From SIG578 sp045543635 (GTDB lineage Bacteria > Bacillota > Clostridia > Oscillospirales > Ruminococcaceae), in contig JAZQMT010000064.1 in the NCBI GenBank assembly GCA_045543635.1, positions 1-14,158 on the forward strand: DNA of 14,158 bases, in the 5' to 3' direction. A model generated the notes under the pieces. It did not search any database. It was not told where the DNA came from and worked only from the letters and a program-made list of their open reading frames with translations. Shown in pieces: positions 8,101 through 14,158 of the stretch (its first letter is position 1; every line of letters begins with the position of its first letter). The translations under genes were made by a program, and so were the position numbers.

Positions 8101-8777
8101 TCTATTTTGCGTTTTTCATCGGCAAGCACAAGGTATTTTTTTGCTTTTTCCGATTGTATACGCAGAGGTTCAACCCGCCCCTCTAATTCCAAAAGAATAT
8201 CCTTCAAGCGCAAAATATTATCTTGTGCTTGCAAAAGGCGTCTTTCCGCTTCGTTTTTGCGGTAACGATACTTTGAAATACCGGCTGCTTCTTCAAAAAT
8301 CTCACGGCGATCATTACTTTTTGCTGATACAATATCGGCAATTTTTCCTTGACCGACAATAGAATATCCGTCTCTTCCCATTCCTGTGTCCATAAAAAGC
8401 TCTCGAACATCTTTTAAACGCACAAGCTGACGGTTAATCATGTATTCACTTTCGCCGCTGCGATAATATTTTCTTGTAATAACAACTTCATCACTATCGT
8501 AGCCAAGCGTTCTTGCAGTATTATCAAGCACAAGCGAAACCTCGGCGAAACCAAGAGATTTTCTGCTCTCAGTTCCTGAAAAGATAACATCTTCCATTCG
8601 CTCTCCGCGTAATGTTTTTGTGGATTGTTCTCCCAAAACCCATCTAACAGAATCACTAATATTGCTTTTACCGCTTCCATTAGGACCAACAATTGCCGTA
8701 AGTCCGTCGCCGAAAGCTAGCGAGGTTTTATCGGGAAACGATTTAAACCCTTGAATTTCCAACGATTTCAGCCTCAA
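5199..8777 (-). CDS. smc: Chromosome partition protein SMC
   Basis: The ATPase of the SMC-ScpAB complex, which loads near the origin, extrudes DNA loops and aligns chromosome arms for segregation. It is 1192 residues, normal for bacterial SMC. The N-terminal head has GFKSFPDKT (10-18) and Walker A GPNGSGKS (31-38). A long coiled coil runs to about 500, then the hinge (about 505-665) ending in AGGSLTGGS, then the returning coil. The C-terminal head holds the signature LSGGEQSF (about 1088) and Walker B with D-loop FCILDEIEAALDE (about 1119). Two TTG starts are in frame. I chose 8777 because AAAGGA lies 9 nt upstream and the resulting MRLKSLEIQGFKSF fits the family. TTG at 8786 abuts the SD. 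scpA and scpB are not in the window. Confidence 0.97.
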   Translation of the reverse strand: MRLKSLEIQGFKSFPDKTSLAFGDGLTAIVGPNGSGKSNISDSVRWVLGEQSTKTLRGERMEDVIFSGTESRKSLGFAEVSLVLDNTARTLGYDSDEVVITRKYYRSGESEYMINRQLVRLKDVRELFMDTGMGRDGYSIVGQGKIADIVSAKSNDRREIFEEAAGISKYRYRKNEAERRLLQAQDNILRLKDILLELEGRVEPLRIQSEKAKKYLVLADEKRKIEVSLWIKTLDQSGDKLRDLEYKLTALNTSRETIMNTLDEVDSVIEQIDRDSQVYLAEIEAQRTQKQANEEQDAFLKQQNAVYENDIQHNNETIAVVKAEINEMSDDGNRISEETREKTELISQTEENLSKLEEQSAQIDKELSELTGITENYKTELDKLQADLVSCNIKITRDTVAISALKNSKTELSDRISTVEESIQTKEKQLAELQKENHACRAVLQKSESEASKINNTLKGYELKFQSIISKKEEIQKKIDDLNLIIHQKQQRKKLMQELENNLEGFSGSVKKVIADGKRGILRGIVGTVSQIITVDAKYALAVETALGAAMQNIVVDAEENAKQAIYALKRENSGRATFLPLNTIKGKSLNEQGLSECEGFLGIGNDIVKYDNAHSEIVKWLLGRIVFVDTLDNATVIAKKFGYRFKAVTLDGQVINAGGSLTGGSAASKTGIFSRKFEIEKLDEELAKLLKEQNQSGEQLIQVNEQVAAAEAYLSGAKAELSVLSEDKIKYSAEQKRLELSIQEIENALDQLDMDKMECAGKITALDLQTKETEKELADSCIIKEKIETRISELSGGQNDTTVRAEELSNKSTDIKFRILAIQKDLETLSNDLARISVQKEESCKKLAILQQQQEQLTKNNQELAEKISQSNELRRQLIESNAKCDETIHAMIQKRAECEQKIDEIRRNERAQFDEREKLTGEITRLEERKISVQKELDNIIFKLYTEYELDRVQAEQIAEPIENVSEAQSHLSQLKSKIRALGAINVDAIEEYKEVSERYEFLKLQLEDVEKSREEIIKLVNELTAQMKEMFLKSFSEIRDNFSNIFVELFGGGKATLNLTDPENILESGIEIFVQPPGKIIKNLVELSGGEQSFIAIAIYLSILKVKPAPFCILDEIEAALDEVNVQKYAKYLRKVSDKTQFIMITHRRGSMEEADRLYGVTMQEKGVSKLLQMNLGEVESKLGIKNEN

Positions 8778-8786
8778 AAAAAACAA

Positions 8787-8792
8787 TCCTTT
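8787..8792 (-). promoter_or_regulatory. Shine-Dalgarno of smc (decides between two TTG starts)
   Basis: AAAGGA on the minus strand, with 9 nt to the TTG at 8777 and none to the TTG at 8786. The spacing rules out the upstream TTG. An eight-T run lies between the SD and the chosen start and reaches into it. Confidence 0.65.
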
Positions 8793-8813
8793 CTATTGAC
8801 TTAAATATATAAT

Positions 8814-8843
8814 ATAATAACATAAAATTCTCATTTTACGCAA
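8814..8843 (-). promoter_or_regulatory. Possible weak sigma-A promoter upstream of smc
   Basis: The gap between the radical SAM stop and the smc start is the longest in the window and is very AT-rich. On the minus strand it holds TTGCGT (8838-8843, a poor -35) and, after an 18-nt spacer, TATTAT (8814-8819, five of six to the -10 consensus). A transcript would begin near 8806 and leave a leader of about 30 nt before the smc TTG. AT-rich DNA often gives such matches by chance and the -35 is weak, so this is only a candidate for an internal promoter. Confidence 0.3.
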
Positions 8844-8846
8844 TAG

Positions 8847-9848
8847 TTATATTAACTTAATCTCATAAGGAGGAATATTTTTATCGGAAATAACCCGAAC
8901 ATAATATCCTTCTTTTTCAAATCTATGTATATTTTTCTTTTTTTGACCGATTAATTGAGAAATAATAGTTGGATTTACACCAACGCATACATTTCCCTTT
9001 TCAATTGCATTTGTGCAAAATAAATGCATTGCTTTTCTGTATAGCCTTTCACCTTGAATAAGTTCTCCTAATGCAGGATGATATGCCCCACCGATAAAAT
9101 TCTCACGAATTTCAGGCTGATCATGCAATCCGACACGAATTACCCTTATATTGTTTTCTTCAAACATATCCATCAAATCTGCACATAACAAAACAGTTTC
9201 TTCAATTTGAGGAGGAGTGTATATACCACGTTTAAAAAGCTCTGCAAGATAGGTTCCTTTTAGTACAACCGTAGGATAAATTCGCACCGTATCCGGTTTT
9301 AAATTAATCAAACAGTTGGCAGTTTCTATGGCTCCCGCATTATTGTCTCGGTAAAGCCCTGTCATCATTTGAAGTCCCAAAGAAAAGCAGTATGATTTTA
9401 TAAGATTTGCCGCATCGCATACTTGCTGTGCAGTATGACCACGAAAATTTTCAAACAAAACATCATTGTTCATGCTTTGAGCGCCCAGTTCTATTGCCTT
9501 CACATGATACTTTTTAAGCAATGATAGTATATCAACATCAATAGCATCCGGTCTTGTCGAAATACGAATACCACTAAATTTTCCCGCTTCAACAAATTCA
9601 CTTGCAGCTTGCAAGAGCTCAAGCATATATGATTTTTCAATAGCAGTAAAACTTCCCCCGAAAAAGGCTATTTCACTTTTTTCAAGTTCCTGTTGCGACA
9701 TTTCTTGAACAACTTTATTCAACACGCCCTTTACATCATCAGCATGTGGAATCTGTGTTTTCCCGGAAATAGTATTTTGATTGCAAAAACTGCAGCGATT
9801 GGGGCAACCGATATGAGGAACAAAGAATGCAATATTTGCGTGCTTCAT
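8847..9848 (-). CDS. Radical SAM protein of the Elp3-like family, lacking an acetyltransferase domain
   Basis: A 333-residue radical SAM enzyme. The 4Fe-4S cluster motif is Cys15, Cys19 and Cys22 (CxxxCxxC, in HIGCPNRCSFCNQ). It is followed by the glycine-rich SAM-binding strand FFGGSFTAIE, then ISTRPDAID, ELGAQSMNNDVL with RGHT, VRIYPTVVLKGT, and a C-terminal part including GGAYHPALGELIQ typical of the Radical_SAM_C domain. These motifs resemble the radical SAM half of Elp3, which modifies the tRNA wobble uridine, but the GNAT acetyltransferase half is absent. Related short proteins are common in Clostridia near rnc and smc and are, to my knowledge, not functionally assigned. The ATG overlaps the rnc stop (ATGA) with little SD, so translation is coupled to rnc. 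A tRNA or rRNA modification role is inference. Confidence 0.88.
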   Translation of the reverse strand: MKHANIAFFVPHIGCPNRCSFCNQNTISGKTQIPHADDVKGVLNKVVQEMSQQELEKSEIAFFGGSFTAIEKSYMLELLQAASEFVEAGKFSGIRISTRPDAIDVDILSLLKKYHVKAIELGAQSMNNDVLFENFRGHTAQQVCDAANLIKSYCFSLGLQMMTGLYRDNNAGAIETANCLINLKPDTVRIYPTVVLKGTYLAELFKRGIYTPPQIEETVLLCADLMDMFEENNIRVIRVGLHDQPEIRENFIGGAYHPALGELIQGERLYRKAMHLFCTNAIEKGNVCVGVNPTIISQLIGQKKKNIHRFEKEGYYVRVISDKNIPPYEIKLI

Positions 9849-10522
9849 TCACCCATCAGCTCCAAAGCTTCTTTTGCTGCCATTTGCTCCGCAATTTTTT
9901 TGCTTTTACCTGAACCTTTACCGATAACATTACTGTTTAAATGAACTTCAACACAAAAGCTCTTGTCGTGTGCAGGACCGGATTCATTAACAACAACATA
10001 TTCAATTTTTTCCTCTTTATTTTGCTGAATAATCTCCTGCAACTCTGTTTTGTAGTCTACAAAAGCAGCAAAAACCTTTTTTTCTTCCATCTGTTTAGAA
10101 ATAAATTTAAGTACAAATTTTTCCGCAACTTCAATTCCGCCATCAAGATACATGGATGCAATTAAAGCTTCAAATGCATCAGCAAGAATAGATTCTCGGT
10201 CTCTTCCCCCATTTTGATCTTCGCCTTTTCCAAGCAAAAGCTCGTTTCCAAGATGAATTTCCTTTGCAAATGCAGCAAGAGACTTCTCACAAACCAAAGC
10301 AGCTCTTGTTTTAGATAATTCCCCTTCCGGCATGTCAGAAAAATGAGTAAACAAATATTTTGAAACAATGATAGATAAAACCGAATCGCCTAAAAACTCC
10401 AGTCTCTCATTGTGCCCTTTCGAATGCTTTGCTTCATTGGCATAGGAAGTGTGTGTGAGCGCTAAACTTAAAAGCGATTTATCTTTATATATGTATCCAA
10501 GGCGGGTTTCGAATCCATTCAT
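9845..10522 (-). CDS. rnc: Ribonuclease III
   Basis: Double-strand-specific endoribonuclease that processes rRNA precursors and structured mRNAs. The 225-residue protein has an N-terminal endonuclease domain with the signature NERLEFLGDSVL (38-49). The metal-binding acidic residues are Glu42, Asp46, Asp115 and Glu118 (ILADAFEA). A C-terminal dsRNA-binding domain starts near YKTELQEIIQQ and ends with GSGKSKKIAEQMAAKEAL. The ATG at 10522 lies one base after the plsX stop, with its SD (GGGAG) inside the last plsX codons. The stop overlaps the next start by 4 nt. The family order plsX-(acpP)-rnc-smc-ftsY is recognisable, but acpP is missing between plsX and rnc, and a radical SAM gene separates rnc from smc. 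Confidence 0.97.
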   Translation of the reverse strand: MNGFETRLGYIYKDKSLLSLALTHTSYANEAKHSKGHNERLEFLGDSVLSIIVSKYLFTHFSDMPEGELSKTRAALVCEKSLAAFAKEIHLGNELLLGKGEDQNGGRDRESILADAFEALIASMYLDGGIEVAEKFVLKFISKQMEEKKVFAAFVDYKTELQEIIQQNKEEKIEYVVVNESGPAHDKSFCVEVHLNSNVIGKGSGKSKKIAEQMAAKEALELMGE

Positions 10523-10523
10523 T

Positions 10524-11525
10524 TTATTCTCCCTCTTTTAAGCTTGAAATGCTTGTCCCGATTGCCTCAATAACATGATTCTGATGATACTCCATAGCCT
10601 GCCGAAGCGCATTTTTAAAGGCGACTGCATTAGAACTGCCGTGCGCTTTGATTACAGGCTTAGATATTCCCATAAGCGGAGCACCGCCATATTCGGTATA
10701 ATCCATTTTCTTTTTAAAAACTTTTAAGCCGGACATTACAAGTGCTGCAGCAAGTTTACTAATTAAATTCTTCTTAAAAATTTCTTTTAGATTGCTATAC
10801 ATCATACCTGCAACACCTTCGCAGGTTTTAAGGATAAGGTTGCCACTGAAACCATCTGTAATAATTACATCTGCAGTGCCCGATAGAATATCTCTTCCTT
10901 CGATATTTCCGCAGAAATTAAGAGGAGCTGTTTTGAGAAGTTCAAAGGTTTCTTTTTGAAGAGGTCCGCCTTTTGTATCCTCTGTACCAACATTAGCAAG
11001 CATAACCCGCGGATTGTCAATACCCTGGATTTTATTCATATAAATACTACCCATAATAGCAAATTGCATAAGCATCTCAGGACGACATTCCACATTCGCA
11101 CCGCAATCCATAAGCATTGCGGGAGAGCTATCTCCCGGAAGAAGCGTTGCAAGAGCCGGGCGTTTAATACCTCTTATTCTGCCAACGGTCATTGTTGCGC
11201 CAACCAATACAGCTCCGGTGCTTCCCGCACTGACTACTGCATCGCCATAACCCTGACGAAGCAAAGAAAATGCTTTTCCGAGTGAGCTCTCTTTTTTGTC
11301 TTTAATAACACAAGTAGGCTCATCCTCCATAGAAACAATTATATCAGTGGGAACGATTTCGTATTCACCGAGTTTTAACTGATTTTCATCTATTACCTGT
11401 TTTATTATTTGTTCATTACCTGTTAGAACAAACTGTATTTTGTATTCTTTGTACGCAAGCGCACATCCTTTAAGTATTTCAAGCGGTGCATTGTCTCCGC
11501 CCATTGCGTCAACAATAATTTTCAT
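10524..11525 (-). CDS. plsX: Phosphate acyltransferase PlsX
   Basis: Converts acyl-ACP and phosphate to acyl-phosphate, the donor used by membrane-bound PlsY to start phospholipid synthesis. It is a peripheral membrane enzyme. The 333-residue length is typical. Conserved stretches include the N-terminal VDAMGGDNAP, SAGSTGAVLVGA, GIKRPALATLLPG, LMDCGANVECRPEML, TEDTKGGPLQKE, and the C-terminal DGFSGNLILKTCEG and YGGAPLMGISKPVIKAHGSS. The ATG at 11525 follows a perfect AAGGAGG with a 6-nt spacer. It is 16 nt downstream of trmFO and one base before rnc. In many Firmicutes plsX is followed by fabD, fabG or acpP; none is here, so its ACP partner is encoded elsewhere. Confidence 0.97.
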   Translation of the reverse strand: MKIIVDAMGGDNAPLEILKGCALAYKEYKIQFVLTGNEQIIKQVIDENQLKLGEYEIVPTDIIVSMEDEPTCVIKDKKESSLGKAFSLLRQGYGDAVVSAGSTGAVLVGATMTVGRIRGIKRPALATLLPGDSSPAMLMDCGANVECRPEMLMQFAIMGSIYMNKIQGIDNPRVMLANVGTEDTKGGPLQKETFELLKTAPLNFCGNIEGRDILSGTADVIITDGFSGNLILKTCEGVAGMMYSNLKEIFKKNLISKLAAALVMSGLKVFKKKMDYTEYGGAPLMGISKPVIKAHGSSNAVAFKNALRQAMEYHQNHVIEAIGTSISSLKEGE

Positions 11526-11531
11526 ATTTTT

Positions 11532-11538
11532 CCTCCTT
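11532..11538 (-). promoter_or_regulatory. Strong Shine-Dalgarno of plsX
   Basis: AAGGAGG on the minus strand, 6 nt before the plsX ATG. It is the closest match to the anti-SD seen in the window. With the 16-nt gap it suggests plsX is translated independently of trmFO. Confidence 0.75.
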
Positions 11539-11541
11539 GCC

Positions 11542-12858
11542 TTAAAGGCTTGATTTTAGAAATACATCAAAACTTTTTAAAGCTCGATTTGCAAGTGCCG
11601 CGTATCGTTCTTGTTTTGATTTTATATGCGTTTCCAGCGATGGGAGAATTCCCATATTACATCCCATCGGTTGAAAATCTGTAACCGTTTCATCCGTTAT
11701 ATAAGAAACAAGCGCACCGAGCATCGTCTCCTTAGGAAAAACCAAAGCAGCACCACCCTCAAGAGCTAAAGATGCATTAAGACCGGCTAAAATTCCGCTC
11801 GCTGCCGATTCAATATAGCCCTCTACTCCTGTTATCTGTCCTGCAAAGAACAGCTTAGGAAATTTTTTAAGACTTAAATCAGAATTCAAAACTTTAGGAG
11901 AATTGATAAAAGTATTGCGATGCATAACGCCATATCTTACAAATTCCGCATTCTGCATTCCGGGAATCATAGAAAAAACTCGTTTTTGTTCGGGAAATTT
12001 AAGATTAGTTTGAAATCCAACCATATTGAGCAGTGTTCCCTCAGAATTTTCTTTGCGAAGTTGCACAACTGCCCATGGGCGCTTACCTGTTTCGGGGTCA
12101 CGCAGTCCAACAGGTTTTAATGGACCAAAACGAATTGTATCCTCTCCGCGTTTTGCCATTATCTCAATAGGCATACATCCCTCATAAACAGTCGGTGCGT
12201 TTTTTTCAAATTCTTTTAACTGTACCGCTTCGGCATGAATGAGCTCATTATAAAAAGCAGTATATTCCTGCTGATTAAAAGGACAATTTAAATAATCGTC
12301 TTCTCCTCTGCCGTAACGAGAGGCAGCAAAAATTTTAGACATATCTAGGCTTTCCTGAGTTACTATCGGAGCTGCTGCATCATAAAAACTTAAACAATCC
12401 CCGCAAATTCGCTTAATTTCTTCTGCTAAAGGGTCTGAAGTAAGTGGGCCTGTAGCAATAATTGTAGTCTCGTCAAAGCTTATCTGTGTAATTTCTTTGT
12501 TGCAAAGTGTAATGTTTGGATGATTTGTAATTTTCTTTGTAACATATGCTGAAAAATCATCTCTGTCAACCGCAAGTGCGCCTCCGGCACTTACGGATGT
12601 CAACGCAGCTGCCTCCATGGTTATAGAACCAAGCCGACGCATTTCCTCCTTGAGAAGTCCGGCAGCCGACTCAATCCGTGCGGCTTTTAGAGAGTTTGAG
12701 CAAACAAGCTCACAAAGCATATCAGAATGGTGGGCAGGGCTACGCTTTTCGGGCTTCATTTCGTAAAGAAAAACTTTTATTCCGCGGTTTGCAAGTGACC
12801 AAGCTGCCTCACAACCTGCAAGCCCAGCTCCAATAACATTTACTTCTTTTACTTCCAT
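11542..12858 (-). CDS. trmFO: Methylenetetrahydrofolate--tRNA-(uracil-54-C5)-methyltransferase TrmFO
   Basis: FAD enzyme that makes m5U54 in the tRNA T-loop, taking the methyl carbon from methylenetetrahydrofolate and reducing power from NAD(P)H. The 438-residue protein starts with the dinucleotide-binding fold NVIGAGLAGCEAAW (7-20), then SPAHHSDMLCELVCSNS (40-56). Cys53 aligns with catalytic Cys53 of the B. subtilis enzyme, and Cys228 in YEGCMPIEIMAKRG corresponds to its second catalytic Cys. The C-terminal FAD motif is GQITGVEGYIESAASG. The ATG at 12858 has GAGGG 6 nt upstream and gives the B. subtilis register. The ATG at 12861, sharing one base with the topA stop, is possible but only 3 nt from the SD. 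The topA-trmFO order is conserved across Firmicutes. Confidence 0.97.
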   Translation of the reverse strand: MEVKEVNVIGAGLAGCEAAWSLANRGIKVFLYEMKPEKRSPAHHSDMLCELVCSNSLKAARIESAAGLLKEEMRRLGSITMEAAALTSVSAGGALAVDRDDFSAYVTKKITNHPNITLCNKEITQISFDETTIIATGPLTSDPLAEEIKRICGDCLSFYDAAAPIVTQESLDMSKIFAASRYGRGEDDYLNCPFNQQEYTAFYNELIHAEAVQLKEFEKNAPTVYEGCMPIEIMAKRGEDTIRFGPLKPVGLRDPETGKRPWAVVQLRKENSEGTLLNMVGFQTNLKFPEQKRVFSMIPGMQNAEFVRYGVMHRNTFINSPKVLNSDLSLKKFPKLFFAGQITGVEGYIESAASGILAGLNASLALEGGAALVFPKETMLGALVSYITDETVTDFQPMGCNMGILPSLETHIKSKQERYAALANRALKSFDVFLKSSL

Positions 12859-12860
12859 CA

Positions 12861-14158
12861 TTAACCCTCAGATGTTTGTTTTTTATCACTTTCTACAGCT
12901 TTACTATAACCGCACCCCTCTTTTGCACAATATATGCGTGGTTGCTTGGCTTTTTTTAAAAACATGGTATTTCCACAATCGGGACATACATCCGCAACCG
13001 GCTCATCCCAAGAAATAAATTTGCAATTCGGATAACCCGAACAGCCGAAAAATTTCTTTCCTTTTTTTCCGCTTCTTCCAATAAGCTTAGAGCCGCAATT
13101 CGGACATTTCCCCGGCGTCTCATCAACGATTTTTTTTGTATTTTTACATTCGGGGTATCCCGGACAAGCAAGAAATTTTCCAAAACGTCCGTTTTTAATT
13201 ACCATATTTCTTCCGCACAGCTCGCAAACAACATCCGTCTCCTCATCGGGGACCTTAATATGTTCTCCTTCCATATCCTTTTCCGCTTTGCTAAGCTGTT
13301 CGGCAAATCCACTATAGAAATCTGCTATTACGCTGTTCCACTTCGCTTTACCATCCTCAACATTATCCAGTTCTTTCTCCATGTTAGCGGTAAAGTCTAC
13401 ATCAACAATATTATTAAAATGCTCTTTCATTAATGCAGTTGTGATTTCGCCAAGAGCTGTTGGCTTTAAAAATTTAGCTTCGCGCTCAACATAGATACGC
13501 TGTAAAACAGTTGTAATGGTGGGGGCGTAGGTACTCGGTCTGCCAATACCATTTTCTTCCAAAGCCTTAATAAGAGTGGCTTCGGTGTAACGAGCCGGTG
13601 GTTGTGTAAAATGCTGACTTGCTGTTACCGAAACTTTTGTGAGTTCATCATTTAATGAAAGTGGAGGTAGGACGCTTGCCTTTTCCGTTTCTTCATCCTT
13701 TGATTCCTGATACAGTTTTGTAAAACCATCAAATTTAACGGAAAAACCACTTGCTTTAAACTGATATTGGTTTGCAGAAATATCAACTGCAACAGTATCA
13801 AGAATTTCATCGGTCATGAGACAAGAGATAAAACGTTCCCATATTAATTTGTAAAGTTTATACTGATCATTTGTCAAATCCGCTTTTACTTTATCCGGTG
13901 AAAGCTGTGGCATACTGGGTCGGATTGCCTCATGAGCATCCTGTGCACTTCGTTTACTTTTATATTCACGCTTAAAGTTGGGAATGTATTCTTTCCCAAA
14001 GTTTGATTCAATATATTCGTTTCCCGCATTTCTGGCTTCATCCGAAATACGCAGTGAGTCAGTTCTCATATATGTTATAAGACCGACGGCACCAAGTCCT
14101 TTAACCGTAACGCCCTCATAAAGCTCCTGAGCAACAGACATGGTTCGTCTTGATTGAA
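12861..14158 (-). CDS. topA: DNA topoisomerase I (type IA), C-terminal part, cut by the window edge
   Basis: Relaxes negative supercoils through a 5'-phosphotyrosine intermediate. The frame is open to the right edge, with the residues QSRRT before the first visible Met (14141), so the gene begins outside. About 431 residues are visible. The missing N-terminus should hold the Toprim domain and the first part of the core. The active-site Tyr is at 14070-14072 within GLITYMRTDS. FTQPPARYTEATLIKALEE and GIGRPSTYAPTI follow. Three Cys4 zinc ribbons end the protein: CELC...CPGYPEC, CPNC...CSGYPNC and CPDC...CAKEGC. Its stop shares one base with the upstream candidate ATG of trmFO, so the two are translationally linked. 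Confidence 0.97.
   Translation of the reverse strand, partial: QSRRTMSVAQELYEGVTVKGLGAVGLITYMRTDSLRISDEARNAGNEYIESNFGKEYIPNFKREYKSKRSAQDAHEAIRPSMPQLSPDKVKADLTNDQYKLYKLIWERFISCLMTDEILDTVAVDISANQYQFKASGFSVKFDGFTKLYQESKDEETEKASVLPPLSLNDELTKVSVTASQHFTQPPARYTEATLIKALEENGIGRPSTYAPTITTVLQRIYVEREAKFLKPTALGEITTALMKEHFNNIVDVDFTANMEKELDNVEDGKAKWNSVIADFYSGFAEQLSKAEKDMEGEHIKVPDEETDVVCELCGRNMVIKNGRFGKFLACPGYPECKNTKKIVDETPGKCPNCGSKLIGRSGKKGKKFFGCSGYPNCKFISWDEPVADVCPDCGNTMFLKKAKQPRIYCAKEGCGYSKAVESDKKQTSEG

Noticed and set aside
8796..8824. TTGACT on the plus strand as the -35 of a promoter
   Set aside because: The best TATAAT (8813-8818) is only 11 nt away, too short for sigma-A spacing, and no plus-strand gene follows.
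12861..14141. topA starting at the Met at 14141
   Set aside because: The frame stays open to the window edge, and homologues have the Toprim domain and more core before this point. This Met is internal.
1..14158. Mobile elements, CRISPR arrays, toxin-antitoxin or defence genes
   Set aside because: I looked on both strands for regular repeats, transposase-like frames and small unassigned genes in gaps. All gaps are under 80 nt, and everything else is conserved core genes.

Overview
This window is a compact stretch of core bacterial chromosome. Every gene I can support reads on the minus strand, in the order topA' - trmFO - plsX - rnc - radical SAM (Elp3-like) - smc - ftsY - rdgB - yhbY - nadD - yqeK - rsfS - leuS'. 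topA enters from the right edge without its N-terminal part, and leuS runs off the left edge without its C-terminal part. I see no mobile element, CRISPR array, tRNA, rRNA, phage gene or plus-strand gene.

The DNA is AT-rich (high thirties percent G+C by eye). Folate-dependent TrmFO next to TopA, PlsX, SMC rather than MukB, and an FtsY with almost no acidic A domain all point to a low-GC Gram-positive. Gene order and protein style fit the Clostridia best, perhaps a Ruminococcaceae/Oscillospiraceae-like lineage. That placement is inference.

Right part (about 8847-14158): topoisomerase I, the tRNA m5U54 methyltransferase TrmFO, the phospholipid-synthesis acyltransferase PlsX, RNase III, and a radical SAM protein related to the Elp3 catalytic domain. 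Middle (5151-8777): SMC and the SRP receptor FtsY, both probably starting at TTG. Left part (1-4243): a cluster for nucleotide housecleaning, NAD synthesis and ribosome function (RdgB, YhbY, NadD, YqeK, RsfS), ending in leucyl-tRNA synthetase.

Junctions are very tight: overlaps of 1-17 nt or gaps of 1-18 nt, several with translational coupling. Only two gaps are larger. A gap of about 70 nt before smc holds a possible weak promoter. A 36-nt gap between smc and ftsY is filled almost entirely by a perfect 28-bp palindrome. No intrinsic terminator is visible, so one long transcript is possible, perhaps with an internal promoter before smc.

Five genes (smc, ftsY, yhbY, rsfS, leuS) have an in-frame upstream start that lies on or before the Shine-Dalgarno (SD) sequence. 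For these I chose the shorter form, set 8-9 nt after the SD and matching the family N-terminus. I see no sign of a new defence or mobile system. The items most worth a second look are the smc-ftsY palindrome, the Elp3-like protein coupled to rnc, and the joined gene neighbourhood.
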